Shown here piece after piece: positions 34,920 through 43,678 of a stretch of 64,000 nt of DNA. The notes below the pieces were generated by a model that was given only the letters and a program-made list of their open reading frames with translations, was not told where the DNA came from and did not search any database. Positions within the stretch are counted from its first letter, which is position 1; the number at the start of each line of letters is the position of its first letter. Source of the DNA: Bacillus mycoides (lineage in GTDB: Bacteria > Bacillota > Bacilli > Bacillales > Bacillaceae_G); the NCBI RefSeq assembly GCF_001757995.1, contig NZ_LXLV01000064.1, positions 1-64,000 of the forward strand. Reading direction: 5' to 3'. The position numbers and the translations under genes are program-made.

Positions 34920-36032
34920 TCATATTGTTAAATATTGATTCAAAGGTAAATTCTTCATATCTTTCGTGTGTATAACAACATCGAAAGCATTACCTAATCC
35001 TCCGTTTAAAATCATAGAGCGAATAGCTCTATTTAGTTTTTGAGTTTCAGAAAAAGGGTTGGTATCTTGATGGCTAGCAAGCTGATCTAATATTCCTGCT
35101 GCTAACAAAAACTCTGATTGCTTCCTATGCCATATCGTATTAATTCCTTGTAGCTCAAAATTCATCTTCAACTCATCCCAATGAACATGCGTAGTAAGGT
35201 CCATTTCTCCTGGATATGCAAGCGGATTACGAATTAGCTTGTGCTTATAATATCCTCTTAAACTTCCTTCATGATGTGCAGGATGCATCCATTCTTCTTT
35301 TGTATATCCATAATCAACTGTAATACATATACCTTTCTGAAACCATTTCGCAATCTCTTCTATATACTCTTCCATTGCAATAGGCACTTCAAAGCGCTGT
35401 CCCTCAGCAATATGAATGTTATATTGCAATAAGTAACGACCGACTCTTTTCTCTATCGGTCTAAATACTTCTGTAAGGTTTCCCTCATCTGTATACTTGA
35501 TACGTACTTCATACAAAATTCCATTTCTTTTCTCAACTATCTCAACAGGAAACGCATCAAATAATTCATTCGAAAAAATAATTCCTTCGAAAGACTCTCC
35601 CATTTCAATATAAGATGTATAATACGACACATTATCAAATGAGCAAAGCCTCTCCTGTTGTAGCCTTCTATGAAAAGGGCTCACTTCAATAATTGAATAG
35701 TTTAAATTGATAAAGGTTTCCGGAGATAATTGTTTCCATTCTTGTAAAACATCATAGGCAAACTTTCCTGTTCCCCCACCAATCTCACAAATATTTGGAG
35801 AAACTTCTCCCTTTTCAACAAGCCGAATAAAAAACTTAGCAAAAGTCTTCGCAAATATAGAAGATACATTGCTACTCGTAAAAAAATCTCCCTGTCTTCC
35901 AATTTTTTCGCGTTCTCTCATATAATACCCATGTTCCTCTGCATATAATACGAGGTTCATATACGTACTATATGAAATCGAATGATCCTTTTCTTTTCCC
36001 ATCCATTCTCTTAAAATGAGCTCCATCCCCAT
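34920..36032 (-). CDS. MidA/NDUFAF7-like SAM-dependent methyltransferase (DUF185)
   Basis: The 370-residue class I methyltransferase has the SAM motif 'ICEIGGGTGKFAYDVL' near residue 85 and family words 'GYYMRER...GRQGDFFTSSNVSSIF' and 'IIFSNELFDAFPVEIV'. Mitochondrial relatives methylate an arginine of complex I. The bacterial target is unknown. AAGGAGTCATT precedes ATG 36032. It lies nine bases downstream of yqgX and is probably co-transcribed. Confidence 0.85.
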   Translation of the reverse strand: MGMELILREWMGKEKDHSISYSTYMNLVLYAEEHGYYMREREKIGRQGDFFTSSNVSSIFAKTFAKFFIRLVEKGEVSPNICEIGGGTGKFAYDVLQEWKQLSPETFINLNYSIIEVSPFHRRLQQERLCSFDNVSYYTSYIEMGESFEGIIFSNELFDAFPVEIVEKRNGILYEVRIKYTDEGNLTEVFRPIEKRVGRYLLQYNIHIAEGQRFEVPIAMEEYIEEIAKWFQKGICITVDYGYTKEEWMHPAHHEGSLRGYYKHKLIRNPLAYPGEMDLTTHVHWDELKMNFELQGINTIWHRKQSEFLLAAGILDQLASHQDTNPFSETQKLNRAIRSMILNGGLGNAFDVVIHTKDMKNLPLNQYLTI

Positions 36033-36041
36033 AATGACTCC

Positions 36042-36671
36042 TTATTGTAAAAATGGATTATTTTCTTTTTCAAAACCAATGCTCGTTTCTGGACCGTGTC
36101 CACATAGCACCGCTGTTTCATCTGGTAATACAAATAATTTCTCTTCAATACTCCCAATTAATTCAGCAAAGCTTCCGCCAGGTAAATCTGTTCTTCCAAT
36201 ACTCATTTGGAATAATACATCACCAGAAAATACAGCATTCGCTTCTTTACTATAATAAGAAATACTTCCTGGAGAATGTCCTGGTGTCTCAAAAATTTCA
36301 AAACTAAAAGAACTAATCGTTAATGTACCCTCTGCGTCAATAATATGATCTGCTGGTTTTGCTGTAATACTGCGGTTCATCATAAAAATTTGCGAGCCAT
36401 TCACAGTTGCATCGCCTAACCAATCCGCTTCTTCTTTATGTACGTATACAGGAATATGAAAAGCGCCTCTCACCGCATCAACCGCACCGATATGATCGAA
36501 ATGAGCATGTGTTAATAAAACCGCAAGTGGTTTTAACTGTGCTTCTTGTAAATATGTAACAAGTTTTTCTCCTTCATGGCCAGGATCAAAGATAATACAC
36601 TCATTTTGATCATTCGTTAATATATATGCATTTGTTTGCAATGGGCCTAACGGCATTTGTATCCATTTCAT
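36042..36671 (-). CDS. yqgX: Metallo-beta-lactamase-fold hydrolase YqgX
   Basis: The 209-residue glyoxalase II-like enzyme has the dinuclear zinc motif LTHAHFDHIGAV (about residues 54-65), a distal histidine in 'ETPGHSPGSISYY' and 'VFSGDVLF'. It lacks the C-terminal substrate domain of true glyoxalase II. Glyoxalase or persulphide dioxygenase-like roles are possible. It heads a two-gene unit with the methyltransferase. Confidence 0.9.
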   Translation of the reverse strand: MKWIQMPLGPLQTNAYILTNDQNECIIFDPGHEGEKLVTYLQEAQLKPLAVLLTHAHFDHIGAVDAVRGAFHIPVYVHKEEADWLGDATVNGSQIFMMNRSITAKPADHIIDAEGTLTISSFSFEIFETPGHSPGSISYYSKEANAVFSGDVLFQMSIGRTDLPGGSFAELIGSIEEKLFVLPDETAVLCGHGPETSIGFEKENNPFLQ

Positions 36672-36750
36672 ATAAAAATCTCCTCCAGTTATTTAATTTA
36701 CTTTTAATGATACAACATTTCTTTCTTTTAGGAAAAGAAGGGGTGTTATC

Positions 36751-36779
36751 TCGACAATCATTTTTAAAACATGTACAAT
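36751..36779 (+). promoter_or_regulatory. Sigma-A type promoter of yqgW
   Basis: TCGACA (36751-36756), a 17-base spacer and TACAAT (36774-36779) lie 62 bases ahead of yqgW. Confidence 0.6.
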
Positions 36780-36841
36780 ATAAAAGAGTAAATATTCTAA
36801 AAACTCATCCTAAGGAATGAGTAGACAGAGGAGGATATTGT

Positions 36842-37015
36842 ATGGGCCTTGTTATTATTTTTGCGCTAGTCACTCTGTTAGCTGTATTTGCTACGCTTAG
36901 AACACTTCGCGAAAAAAACTTATTCGCGGGCGGCTTCGCTATTGCAACCGTACTTGTTTTCGGATGGTTTACAATCATGACTGTTCTATATAATGGGTAT
37001 CCACCAACAGCTTAA
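36842..37015 (+). CDS. yqgW: DUF2759 membrane protein YqgW
   Basis: The 57-residue protein starts MGLVIIFALVTLLAVFATLRTL and has two hydrophobic helices joined by a basic loop (REKNLFAGG). It ends in LYNGYPPTA. It matches YqgW (DUF2759) of B. subtilis, also next to yqgX. AGAGGAGG precedes the ATG. A perfect terminator follows. Function is unknown. Confidence 0.82.
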   Translation: MGLVIIFALVTLLAVFATLRTLREKNLFAGGFAIATVLVFGWFTIMTVLYNGYPPTA

Positions 37016-37055
37016 TCCATTTACATTTTTATTCTCCAACAAGATCTTGCATAAA

Positions 37056-37085
37056 AAGAGGAAGGGGGCCCCTTCCTCTTCTCAT
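37056..37085. terminator. Bidirectional terminator between yqgW and glcK
   Basis: AAGAGGAAGGGG (37056-37067) and CCCCTTCCTCTT (37069-37080) form a nearly uninterrupted palindrome. A short A-run precedes it and CTCATT follows. Confidence 0.75.
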
Positions 37086-37095
37086 TATTCACAAC

Positions 37096-38079
37096 TTATA
37101 TCATCTTCGCCTCGTATTTGTGCTTTTTTACAAGCCACGCTCCTCCAATAACACCTGCATCATTACCAAGTATTGCAATTGCTAACTTTGTGCTCTTTAC
37201 AGCACGTGAGAAAGCATATTGCTCGAAATAACGTTGAATCGGCTCTAATAGTGCATCTCCAGCTTTAGATACTCCACCACCAATTACGATTTTCTCTGGG
37301 TTCAACGTACTAGCAAGGTTCGCTACAGCTAATCCTAAATAAGAAGCTACTTTTTCCACTACTTCACCTGCTAGTTCGTCACCTTGTCCAAGCGCTTCAA
37401 ACACATCTTTTGATGTAATAAGCCCTTCTTCTGCTAACATAGAACGTAAAACACTTTCTTTATCTGTCTCTTGTATTTTTTGCATAGCAACACGCACAAT
37501 ACCTGTTGCAGAGGCTACTGTTTCTAAGCAACCTGACTTCCCGCAATTACATGGAAAAGCGTTCTCTGTAACAACTGTAATATGTCCAATCTCACCAGCA
37601 GCACCGCTTATACCATGTACAATCTCACCATTGGCGATAACACCACCACCAACACCAGTGCCAAGTGTCATACAAATTAAATCTTTTGCTCCTTCGCCAG
37701 CACCTTTCCACATTTCACCAAGCGCCGCTAAGTTTGCATCATTATCAATAACAACAGGTAATCCTGTTTCTACTTCTAGCAAGTCTTTTAACGGATAGTT
37801 TTTCCATCCTAAATTAACCGCTTCATAAATCATACCAGATGCCACATGTACAGGACCAGGAGCTCCCATACCAATACCAATTAGCTTGCTTTTTAATTCA
37901 CCTAATTCTTCTAACTTTTTATCAATAGCTTTCGCTACATCAAGTGTAATATGTTTTCCTTGTTCATTTGTATTCGTAGGGATTTCCCACTTATGTAAAA
38001 TTTCACCGTACACATTAATAAATGCTAATTTAATCGTTGTACCACCAAGGTCAACACCAACTAACCATTTCTCTTCCAT
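37096..38079 (-). CDS. glcK: Glucokinase (ROK family)
   Basis: The 327-residue ROK kinase phosphorylates glucose at C6. It has the phosphate loop [11 protein letters not shown], the catalytic Asp in '[13 protein letters not shown]', '[10 protein letters not shown]', the histidine of 'GEIGHI' and the zinc cluster '[10 protein letters not shown]' of the ROK signature. It lies 19 bases downstream of yqgQ, as in B. subtilis. The shared promoter carries a CcpA-like site. Confidence 0.96.
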   Translation of the reverse strand: MEEKWLVGVDLGGTTIKLAFINVYGEILHKWEIPTNTNEQGKHITLDVAKAIDKKLEELGELKSKLIGIGMGAPGPVHVASGMIYEAVNLGWKNYPLKDLLEVETGLPVVIDNDANLAALGEMWKGAGEGAKDLICMTLGTGVGGGVIANGEIVHGISGAAGEIGHITVVTENAFPCNCGKSGCLETVASATGIVRVAMQKIQETDKESVLRSMLAEEGLITSKDVFEALGQGDELAGEVVEKVASYLGLAVANLASTLNPEKIVIGGGVSKAGDALLEPIQRYFEQYAFSRAVKSTKLAIAILGNDAGVIGGAWLVKKHKYEAKMI

Positions 38080-38098
38080 GTTACTTACCTACCTTTAT

Positions 38099-38299
38099 CT
38101 AATTCTTATTTAGCTCTTTTTGAATTTCTTGCTTCAATAAAAATAAAGCTGTTTGATAGTCTTGTGGATCGATTAGCTGTGATTGATTTAATTCACGCAA
38201 TTCATCTTGCATTAATTGTAAATCTGCAATTCGATCACCCGTATAAATAATCGTACCAAATTTCTTTAGCAATTGCTGAATATCATAAATAGATACCAT
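38099..38299 (-). CDS. yqgQ: DUF910 protein YqgQ
   Basis: The 66-residue helical protein starts MVSIYDIQQLLKKFGTIIYTGDR and is the small DUF910 family member found ahead of glcK in Bacillus. In the B. subtilis protein structure it forms a three-helix bundle suggested to bind nucleic acid; the function is not established. The start at 38299 follows AGAGGGTGATGAA. The rhomboid gene yqgP, its neighbour in B. subtilis, is missing here. Confidence 0.88.
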   Translation of the reverse strand: MVSIYDIQQLLKKFGTIIYTGDRIADLQLMQDELRELNQSQLIDPQDYQTALFLLKQEIQKELNKN

Positions 38300-38341
38300 T
38301 TCATCACCCTCTATGCTCACTTACTATAAAAAATTATAATA

Positions 38342-38391
38342 AGAAAACGTTCACATATTTTATTATAATCACGAAGAAAAAGTCTCGTCAA
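38342..38391 (-). promoter_or_regulatory. Promoter of yqgQ-glcK with cre-like site
   Basis: On the minus strand TTGACG (38386-38391), an 18-base spacer and TATAAT (38362-38367) form a good sigma-A promoter. AGAAAACGTTCACA (38342-38355) matches the cre consensus at 13 of 14 positions and lies just downstream of the start point, where CcpA acts as a roadblock. Confidence 0.65.
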
Positions 38392-38402
38392 TTTTTATTT
38401 GT

Positions 38403-38981
38403 CTATACAAGCCCATTTTTAACCATTGTTCCTTTTTCTGTAATAATTTTTTCTACATTTTTATCAAATGGCTCTACTGGAATATGTTCTACCATTTGAA
38501 AACTATAAGCTAATGATAGCGTTTTCCCTTTATAATGCACGAGATAACGATCATAATAGCCACCGCCATATCCAATCCGTTCTCCTCGCTCTGTATAAGC
38601 TACGCCTGGCACGATTTGAAGATCAATTTCATCTGCATCCACTTCTTCCGTAAGCGCTGGAATTGGTTCACGTAAATTCATATACACTGTTTCTAATTGA
38701 TCAAAATTACTAATTTGCCGGAAGGACATTGTTCGTGTTCCTTTATTACACTTCGGAACAACAACTTTCTTTCCTTCTTCCCAAGCTTTTTCGATAATAG
38801 GATATGTATCCACTTCATTTTCCATTGAGAGGGTGATTCCAATTGTTTTAGCTTCAACCCACTCTTTTTGCGCATACAACGAAGCTGCAATTTGCTCTGA
38901 TAAAGTTGTATACCGTTCTTCTGATAAAGAATTCATGTGTTCTATTATTTGTTTACGTAAACGTAGTTTCTCTTCTCTCAC
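38403..38981 (-). CDS. yqgN: 5-formyltetrahydrofolate cyclo-ligase
   Basis: The 192-residue enzyme converts 5-formyl-tetrahydrofolate to methenyl-tetrahydrofolate using ATP. The N-terminal basic helix 'EEKLRLRKQIIEHM' and the C-terminal 'VPGVAYTERGERIGYGGGYYDRYL' loop are the family signatures. It lies between rpmG and the yqgQ promoter, as in B. subtilis. AGGGGGAAAATGTG precedes the ATG or nearby start. Confidence 0.93.
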   Translation of the reverse strand: MREEKLRLRKQIIEHMNSLSEERYTTLSEQIAASLYAQKEWVEAKTIGITLSMENEVDTYPIIEKAWEEGKKVVVPKCNKGTRTMSFRQISNFDQLETVYMNLREPIPALTEEVDADEIDLQIVPGVAYTERGERIGYGGGYYDRYLVHYKGKTLSLAYSFQMVEHIPVEPFDKNVEKIITEKGTMVKNGLV

Positions 38982-39049
38982 ACATTTTCCCCCTCACAGT
39001 GACACTTTGCTCTACGATGATAGTGTATCACTTTTAAAAGAGGAACCGA

Positions 39050-39084
39050 ATAAAAAAAGAAACAGTAGGAAAATATTCCTACTG
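39050..39084 (-). terminator. Terminator of rpmG
   Basis: The arms AGTAGGAA (39064-39071) and TTCCTACT (39076-39083) are followed on the minus strand by GTTTCTTTTTTT. They abut the rpmG stop. Confidence 0.82.
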
Positions 39085-39085
39085 C

Positions 39086-39235
39086 TTACTTTGTTTCACG
39101 GTGTAACGTAGACTTCTTGTCACGCTTGCAATACTTTTTAAGCTCGATACGCTCAGCGTTGTTACGTTTGTTTTTCTTTGAGATATAGTTACGATCTCCG
39201 CATTCTGTACATGCTAGAGTAATATTCACACGCAT
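39086..39235 (-). CDS. rpmG: 50S ribosomal protein L33, RpmGA type
   Basis: The 49-residue protein reads [20 protein letters not shown] and ends [17 protein letters not shown]. It has three of the four zinc-ribbon cysteines: CxxC is intact, while the second pair is CKRD. This resembles B. subtilis RpmGA. GGAGGGAAATAAGA precedes the ATG. It has its own terminator. Confidence 0.92.
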   Translation of the reverse strand: MRVNITLACTECGDRNYISKKNKRNNAERIELKKYCKRDKKSTLHRETK

Positions 39236-39304
39236 TCTTATTTCCCTCCAGTACTAATAACTTAAATCAGACTATACTATAATACCACTTTTAAAATAAA
39301 AATT

Positions 39305-41659
39305 CTACACCTTTTGATATTGTCTAATTTTTTCTATAAGATTTTTCATGTTTTCCCTTGCTATTACTAGGTTTCTAGCATGCGAATACACTAAAAATTT
39401 CGGTTGTTTTGTGTCAGAAACGATATAAGACCACTCCTTTTCGGTATATTTGAACTGTACTCCTTCAAATATACCTTCTTCCTTTCTTTCCATATCAGCC
39501 AATAATTTCCTCATTACTTTCCCTTTTTCATTCCATGAACATACAACTTCATCACAAAGTAGATAGAGCGGAGGTGATTGCTCTACTATGCTGAGAAATG
39601 TTTTTCCCTGCAATGCTATTAGCTCGAATAATTTTCCAATTCGATATAAAATATCTCGCTTCCATCTCGCTTGAAACGACTTTTTTTCATCCTGCGTATA
39701 AAATAGAAGGTAACATTCTCCTAATTTCAAAGACATCGGGTAAATATTTCCTGCCGATTCAAGTAATAAATCTGGAATATCTACCTCTTCAAAATCTGTT
39801 CCCTGGTAAATATTACTATGATTATCATATAACTCGAAATAATTTCCTTGCTCTGAAAACATAAGTGCCATATTTGCTTTACTTGATTTCATCAAGGCTT
39901 TCACATGATGCTTTTGTTCGCCCGCATAAATCCATGTAACTGTGCATCCGAGCCTTTGCAAAAAAATCATAAGTAAATGTTGTAACATATCATTTCTCTT
40001 ATTAATAAGAAGATGAAACTTCTGTTTTTGTATCGTTTCAATATCAATACGCTCTAACACAGCTTCTACATAATTATTTACAGAAACGTGAACTAGCTTA
40101 TTTCGTCCCATTTCTTTCTCACAAGCGTAATAAAACGACTCAGACATATATACTTGTTCTATCGCTTTTTGCTGCTTATACGTTAAAAATGAGCCCTCCT
40201 TACCATACAGTTGTATAACAATCCCTCTTTCGCTTTCCACTTGAACGAAAACTCCACCTGCACATTGCAAATTATGAATGGCATACTGAAAAAGCGACTC
40301 GTTCATTTCTTTACATTCCATCGTATGAATCCCGCTGCCATGAATGGCATGAAGGAATAAATTTTTAAAGGAAGTTGTTTCTATATTTTCCTGACTTCCA
40401 ATCAATATACTCTCTCCTTTGGCAAAAAGAGATCCATAAGCCATTGCAACTTTCACAATAAATTGAGGAGTAATTTCAAGATTACCCCTTCCTACAATCC
40501 GGCTTTTTTGTAACCATCCTGCACTCTTTTCACTTTCTTTAACACCGGCAGAACCTACTATCGAATGACTATCTATCTCCTTATATGGCCATATTTTCCC
40601 TTTTTGCTTAATTACTGTACTTTTCCCTATATGACAATGGTCCGCTACAATACTTTTTTGAAAAAGCGTAACATCATCTTCGACCATTGTATGATCTCCT
40701 ATTGTTGTTTCTAACAACTCACAATTTTTTCCTATATGAGAGTTTGCAAAAATGATGCTTTTTTGAAGATGAGAATAGCTTGAAACGATACTATTTTTCC
40801 CAATAATAGAGTACGGTTCAATTATAGCCCCCGCACCAATCATTGCCCCTTCTCCAATAAAAGAAGGGCCGTGAATTTTCGTCCCTTTTCCTATCGTTAC
40901 GCCTTCTCCCATCCACACCATTGGTAATACTTCTGTATATGGGATAGACACCTTCAATTTTTTCGTCAACAAATCAAATTGAGCTTGCCTATATTGATCA
41001 AGTGTACCAATATCTAGCCAATAGTCTTCTGATAAATATGCAAATAAAGCATTTTCATTTGCCAATAACGGAAACACATCATGACTGAAATCCGAAAATT
41101 CCATGGATGGTATGTAAGAAAAGATTTCTGGCTCCATTATATAAATACCTGTATTCACAATATTAGAAACTACCTCATTCCAGCTCGGCTTTTCTATATA
41201 TCGTATAATTTCTTGTTCTTTATTCATTACAACTAACCCAAATGAGAGTGGGTTTTCTACTTCTTTCACAAACATCGTTACCATTCTCTTCTTCTGTTCA
41301 TGAAATGCAATTCCTTCTGATAATTGAAAGTCAGTTAATGCATCCCCACTAATAACAACAAATGTTTCATCTAAAAAACTTTCCGCTTGCTTAATACTCC
41401 CTGCTGTTCCAAGCGGAGGAGAGTCTTCAAAATAATACAAGTTAACTCCCCACTTACTACCATCACCAAAGTATTGCTTAATGGCAGTACTCATATATTG
41501 AACTGTAATTGCAATTTCACGAATACCATGCTGACGTAATAATTCAATGTTATATTCAAGAACTGGTTTTTCTAACAATGGTAACATCGGTTTTGGAGTA
41601 TTACATGTTAATGGTCTAAGACGTCTCCCTTTTCCTCCAGCTAAAATAACCCCCTTCAT
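39305..41659 (-). CDS. Sugar-1-phosphate nucleotidyltransferase fused to degenerate phosphomannomutase domain
   Basis: The 784-residue protein has three parts. Residues 1-230 are a nucleotidyltransferase (VILAGGKGRRLRPLT; substrate Lys in 'YIEKPSW'; 'DYWLDIGTLDQY'). Residues about 245-370 are hexapeptide left-handed beta-helix repeats. Residues about 375-784 align with phosphohexomutases. The mutase part lacks the TASHNP phosphoserine loop, replaced near 'CAGGVFVQVESERG', and the DGDGDR metal loop, replaced near 'MALMFSEQGNYFE'. The last part is thus probably non-catalytic. Mannose- or glucose-1-phosphate may be the substrate. A TTGACA plus cre-like site lies about 170 bases upstream. Confidence 0.88.
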   Translation of the reverse strand: MKGVILAGGKGRRLRPLTCNTPKPMLPLLEKPVLEYNIELLRQHGIREIAITVQYMSTAIKQYFGDGSKWGVNLYYFEDSPPLGTAGSIKQAESFLDETFVVISGDALTDFQLSEGIAFHEQKKRMVTMFVKEVENPLSFGLVVMNKEQEIIRYIEKPSWNEVVSNIVNTGIYIMEPEIFSYIPSMEFSDFSHDVFPLLANENALFAYLSEDYWLDIGTLDQYRQAQFDLLTKKLKVSIPYTEVLPMVWMGEGVTIGKGTKIHGPSFIGEGAMIGAGAIIEPYSIIGKNSIVSSYSHLQKSIIFANSHIGKNCELLETTIGDHTMVEDDVTLFQKSIVADHCHIGKSTVIKQKGKIWPYKEIDSHSIVGSAGVKESEKSAGWLQKSRIVGRGNLEITPQFIVKVAMAYGSLFAKGESILIGSQENIETTSFKNLFLHAIHGSGIHTMECKEMNESLFQYAIHNLQCAGGVFVQVESERGIVIQLYGKEGSFLTYKQQKAIEQVYMSESFYYACEKEMGRNKLVHVSVNNYVEAVLERIDIETIQKQKFHLLINKRNDMLQHLLMIFLQRLGCTVTWIYAGEQKHHVKALMKSSKANMALMFSEQGNYFELYDNHSNIYQGTDFEEVDIPDLLLESAGNIYPMSLKLGECYLLFYTQDEKKSFQARWKRDILYRIGKLFELIALQGKTFLSIVEQSPPLYLLCDEVVCSWNEKGKVMRKLLADMERKEEGIFEGVQFKYTEKEWSYIVSDTKQPKFLVYSHARNLVIARENMKNLIEKIRQYQKV

Positions 41660-41705
41660 ATACTTCAGCCTCCACTTATATAATGTTCAAGAACTCCGTG
41701 TATCA

Positions 41706-41795
41706 TTTATCCCACATGAACTGCAGTAAAAGTCCGGTTTAGTATGATCTAACAATTAGTGGGAGACACCCCCACTAATTAAATCCTCACTTTAT
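41706..41795 (+). repeat. bcr1 repeat, internally deleted copy (C)
   Basis: The 90-base element is flanked by TTTAT at both ends (41706-41710 and 41791-41795). It keeps the core GCAGTAAAAGTCCGG, the second hairpin (AATTAGTGGG/CCCACTAATT) and the end CTCACTTTAT, but lacks the first large stem-loop. Confidence 0.82.
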
Positions 41796-41820
41796 GAATA
41801 AATGTACCTTTTAACTCCCT

Positions 41821-41850
41821 ACAAAAAAGAAAGCGCTTACTGTCAACTTG
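41821..41850 (-). promoter_or_regulatory. Candidate promoter element with cre-like palindrome
   Basis: On the minus strand TTGACA (41842-41847) runs directly into GTAAGCGCTTTC, a CcpA cre-like palindrome (41829-41840). A weak -10 (TGTAGG) follows at 17-18 bases. It would drive the nucleotidyltransferase gene with a long leader through the short bcr1 copy. Confidence 0.4.
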
Positions 41851-41965
41851 GTAAAATAGTTAATAAAACGTAACTAACACATATGTACTTATTTTTCCAT
41901 TAATTATGATACATCTTATCATCATAGACTAAAGGAAACAACGAGCTTTTTTTGTCATGTTTTGA

Positions 41966-41998
41966 CTAAAAAAAGCAGGTGATTTCTCATCACCTACT
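41966..41998 (-). terminator. Terminator of the pst-phoU operon
   Basis: The arms AGCAGGTGAT (41974-41983) and ATCACCTACT (41989-41998) pair with one G-U. They are followed on the minus strand by TTTTTTTAG. Confidence 0.85.
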
Positions 41999-42005
41999 CT
42001 TTTCC

Positions 42006-42662
42006 CTACTCATTCAATAAATAATGCTTTCCTTTTACTAAATAAAATACATTCTCAGCAATATTTGTAATATGGTCTGCTACACGCTCAATATATCTTG
42101 CAACAAAGGATAGTTGTGTAATTTGTGTAATCGCTTCTGGTTGTCCAGGGATAGAGGAAATAAATTCACGAATTGCCTTCCCATAAATTTCATCAACTGA
42201 ATCATCCATTTCAGCAATTTGTTTAGCTAAAGTTAAATTTTCTTGCTCATATGCTTCTAATGATAAATTTAACATCTTATGAGCAATCTCAAACATTTCA
42301 TCAAGATTATGCAAGCTAACAACCACTTCTTTTTCACCAAGACGAATTGTTGATTTCGCAATATTAACAGCATGGTCTGCAATACGTTCTAAATCAGTCG
42401 CTGTTTTAATTGAAATGAAAATTCTTCTTAAGTCACTTGCTACAGGCTGCTGCTTTGTAATAAGCATAAGCGCAAGGTCATTTATTTCCTCTTCTAAATT
42501 ATCCATGCGATAATCCCCATCAATGACTTCTAATGCTTTCTCTACATCCCTGTTGTGAAGACCTTCCATAGCAATCAATAAAGCTTCCCTTGCTAACTCA
42601 CCAAGCTCAATCACCTTTTGCTGTAACGTTTTTAAATCACATTGAAACTGTTCTCTTACCAT
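42006..42662 (-). CDS. phoU: Phosphate signalling / transport accessory protein PhoU
   Basis: The 218-residue protein has two tandem three-helix bundles with the metal-binding E/D-x3-D-type repeats 'DLERIADHAVNIAKS' (about residue 85) and 'YIERVADHITNIAENVFYL' (about 185). PhoU couples the Pst transporter to the phosphate response. The start at 42662 (MVREQF) follows GAGGGGGAAG. It lies 172 bases after pstB, behind an intergenic hairpin. Confidence 0.95.
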   Translation of the reverse strand: MVREQFQCDLKTLQQKVIELGELAREALLIAMEGLHNRDVEKALEVIDGDYRMDNLEEEINDLALMLITKQQPVASDLRRIFISIKTATDLERIADHAVNIAKSTIRLGEKEVVVSLHNLDEMFEIAHKMLNLSLEAYEQENLTLAKQIAEMDDSVDEIYGKAIREFISSIPGQPEAITQITQLSFVARYIERVADHITNIAENVFYLVKGKHYLLNE

Positions 42663-42787
42663 CGTTTCTTCCCCCTCAATATTATGTGCCATTATATATA
42701 AATCCCCTACCCAGCCTCTTGTACGTTTATTCAGCCTTGAGAAAAGAGAAATATTACTCCCCTATTAGAAATGAGGTGAAAGTGAGA

Positions 42788-42812
42788 AATGCCCTCTGTT
42801 AAGAGGGCATTT
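42788..42812 (-). terminator. Intercistronic hairpin between pstB and phoU
   Basis: AAATGCCCTCT and AGAGGGCATTT enclose a four-base loop. No strong T-run follows on the minus strand, so partial termination or mRNA end protection is more likely than full termination. Confidence 0.55.
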
Positions 42813-42834
42813 ACTCTTAGCCTTGCTAGCGATA

Positions 42835-43650
42835 TCAACCAAATCTTCCTGTAATGTAATCTTCTGTACGCTTATCTGTAGGTGTTGTAAATAATTTGTT
42901 CGTATCTGTATATTCCACAACTTCTCCACTTAAGAAGAAAGCAGTTTTATCTGAAATACGTGCTGCTTGTTGCATATTGTGCGTTACGATAACAATACTA
43001 AAATCTTTCTTTAATTCCTGAATTAGCTCTTCTACTTTTAATGTTGAAATTGGATCTAGTGCTGATGTTGGTTCATCCATTAAAATTACGTCTGGCTCAA
43101 TCGCTAAGCAGCGTGCAATACATAGACGTTGTTGCTGTCCACCAGATAAACCGTATGCATTATCGTGCAAACGATCTTTTAACTCATCCCAAATAGCTGC
43201 TCCGCGCAAGCTTTTTTCAACGATTTCATCAAGTGTTTTTTTGTCACGAACACCATGGATTTTCGGACCATATGCTACATTTTCATAAATAGATTTTGGG
43301 AATGGATTTGGCTTTTGGAACACCATACCCACATGCGTACGTAATTCTTCAACCGGATATGATTTATCAAATATGTTTCGTTCTCTATATTCAATAACGC
43401 CCGTAGTTCGAACGATAGGCACTAACTCTACCATACGATTTAGCGTCTTTAAATATGTTGATTTCCCACAACCACTTGGACCGATAATCGCTGTTACTTC
43501 ATTCTCATGAATACTTAAGTTAATATCTTTTAAAGCATGGTCTTCTCCGTACCATAAATTTAAATTTTTCGTATCAAATACTACTTTTTTTGGTGCTGTC
43601 TCAATCTTTTTCTCATTTTTCACCTGTACATTTACTACTGTTGCTACCAT
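42835..43650 (-). CDS. pstB: Phosphate ABC transporter ATP-binding protein PstB
   Basis: The 271-residue ATPase has Walker [10 protein letters not shown], signature [16 protein letters not shown], Walker [14 protein letters not shown] and switch His in 'VTHNMQQA'. An N-terminal extension of about 25 residues ([22 protein letters not shown]) precedes the ABC domain. The start at 43650 follows AAAGGGGAATTCAA. It lies downstream of pstA and powers PstC-PstA. Confidence 0.97.
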   Translation of the reverse strand: MVATVVNVQVKNEKKIETAPKKVVFDTKNLNLWYGEDHALKDINLSIHENEVTAIIGPSGCGKSTYLKTLNRMVELVPIVRTTGVIEYRERNIFDKSYPVEELRTHVGMVFQKPNPFPKSIYENVAYGPKIHGVRDKKTLDEIVEKSLRGAAIWDELKDRLHDNAYGLSGGQQQRLCIARCLAIEPDVILMDEPTSALDPISTLKVEELIQELKKDFSIVIVTHNMQQAARISDKTAFFLSGEVVEYTDTNKLFTTPTDKRTEDYITGRFG

Positions 43651-43678
43651 TTGAATTCCCCTTTCATCCACTTCCAAC

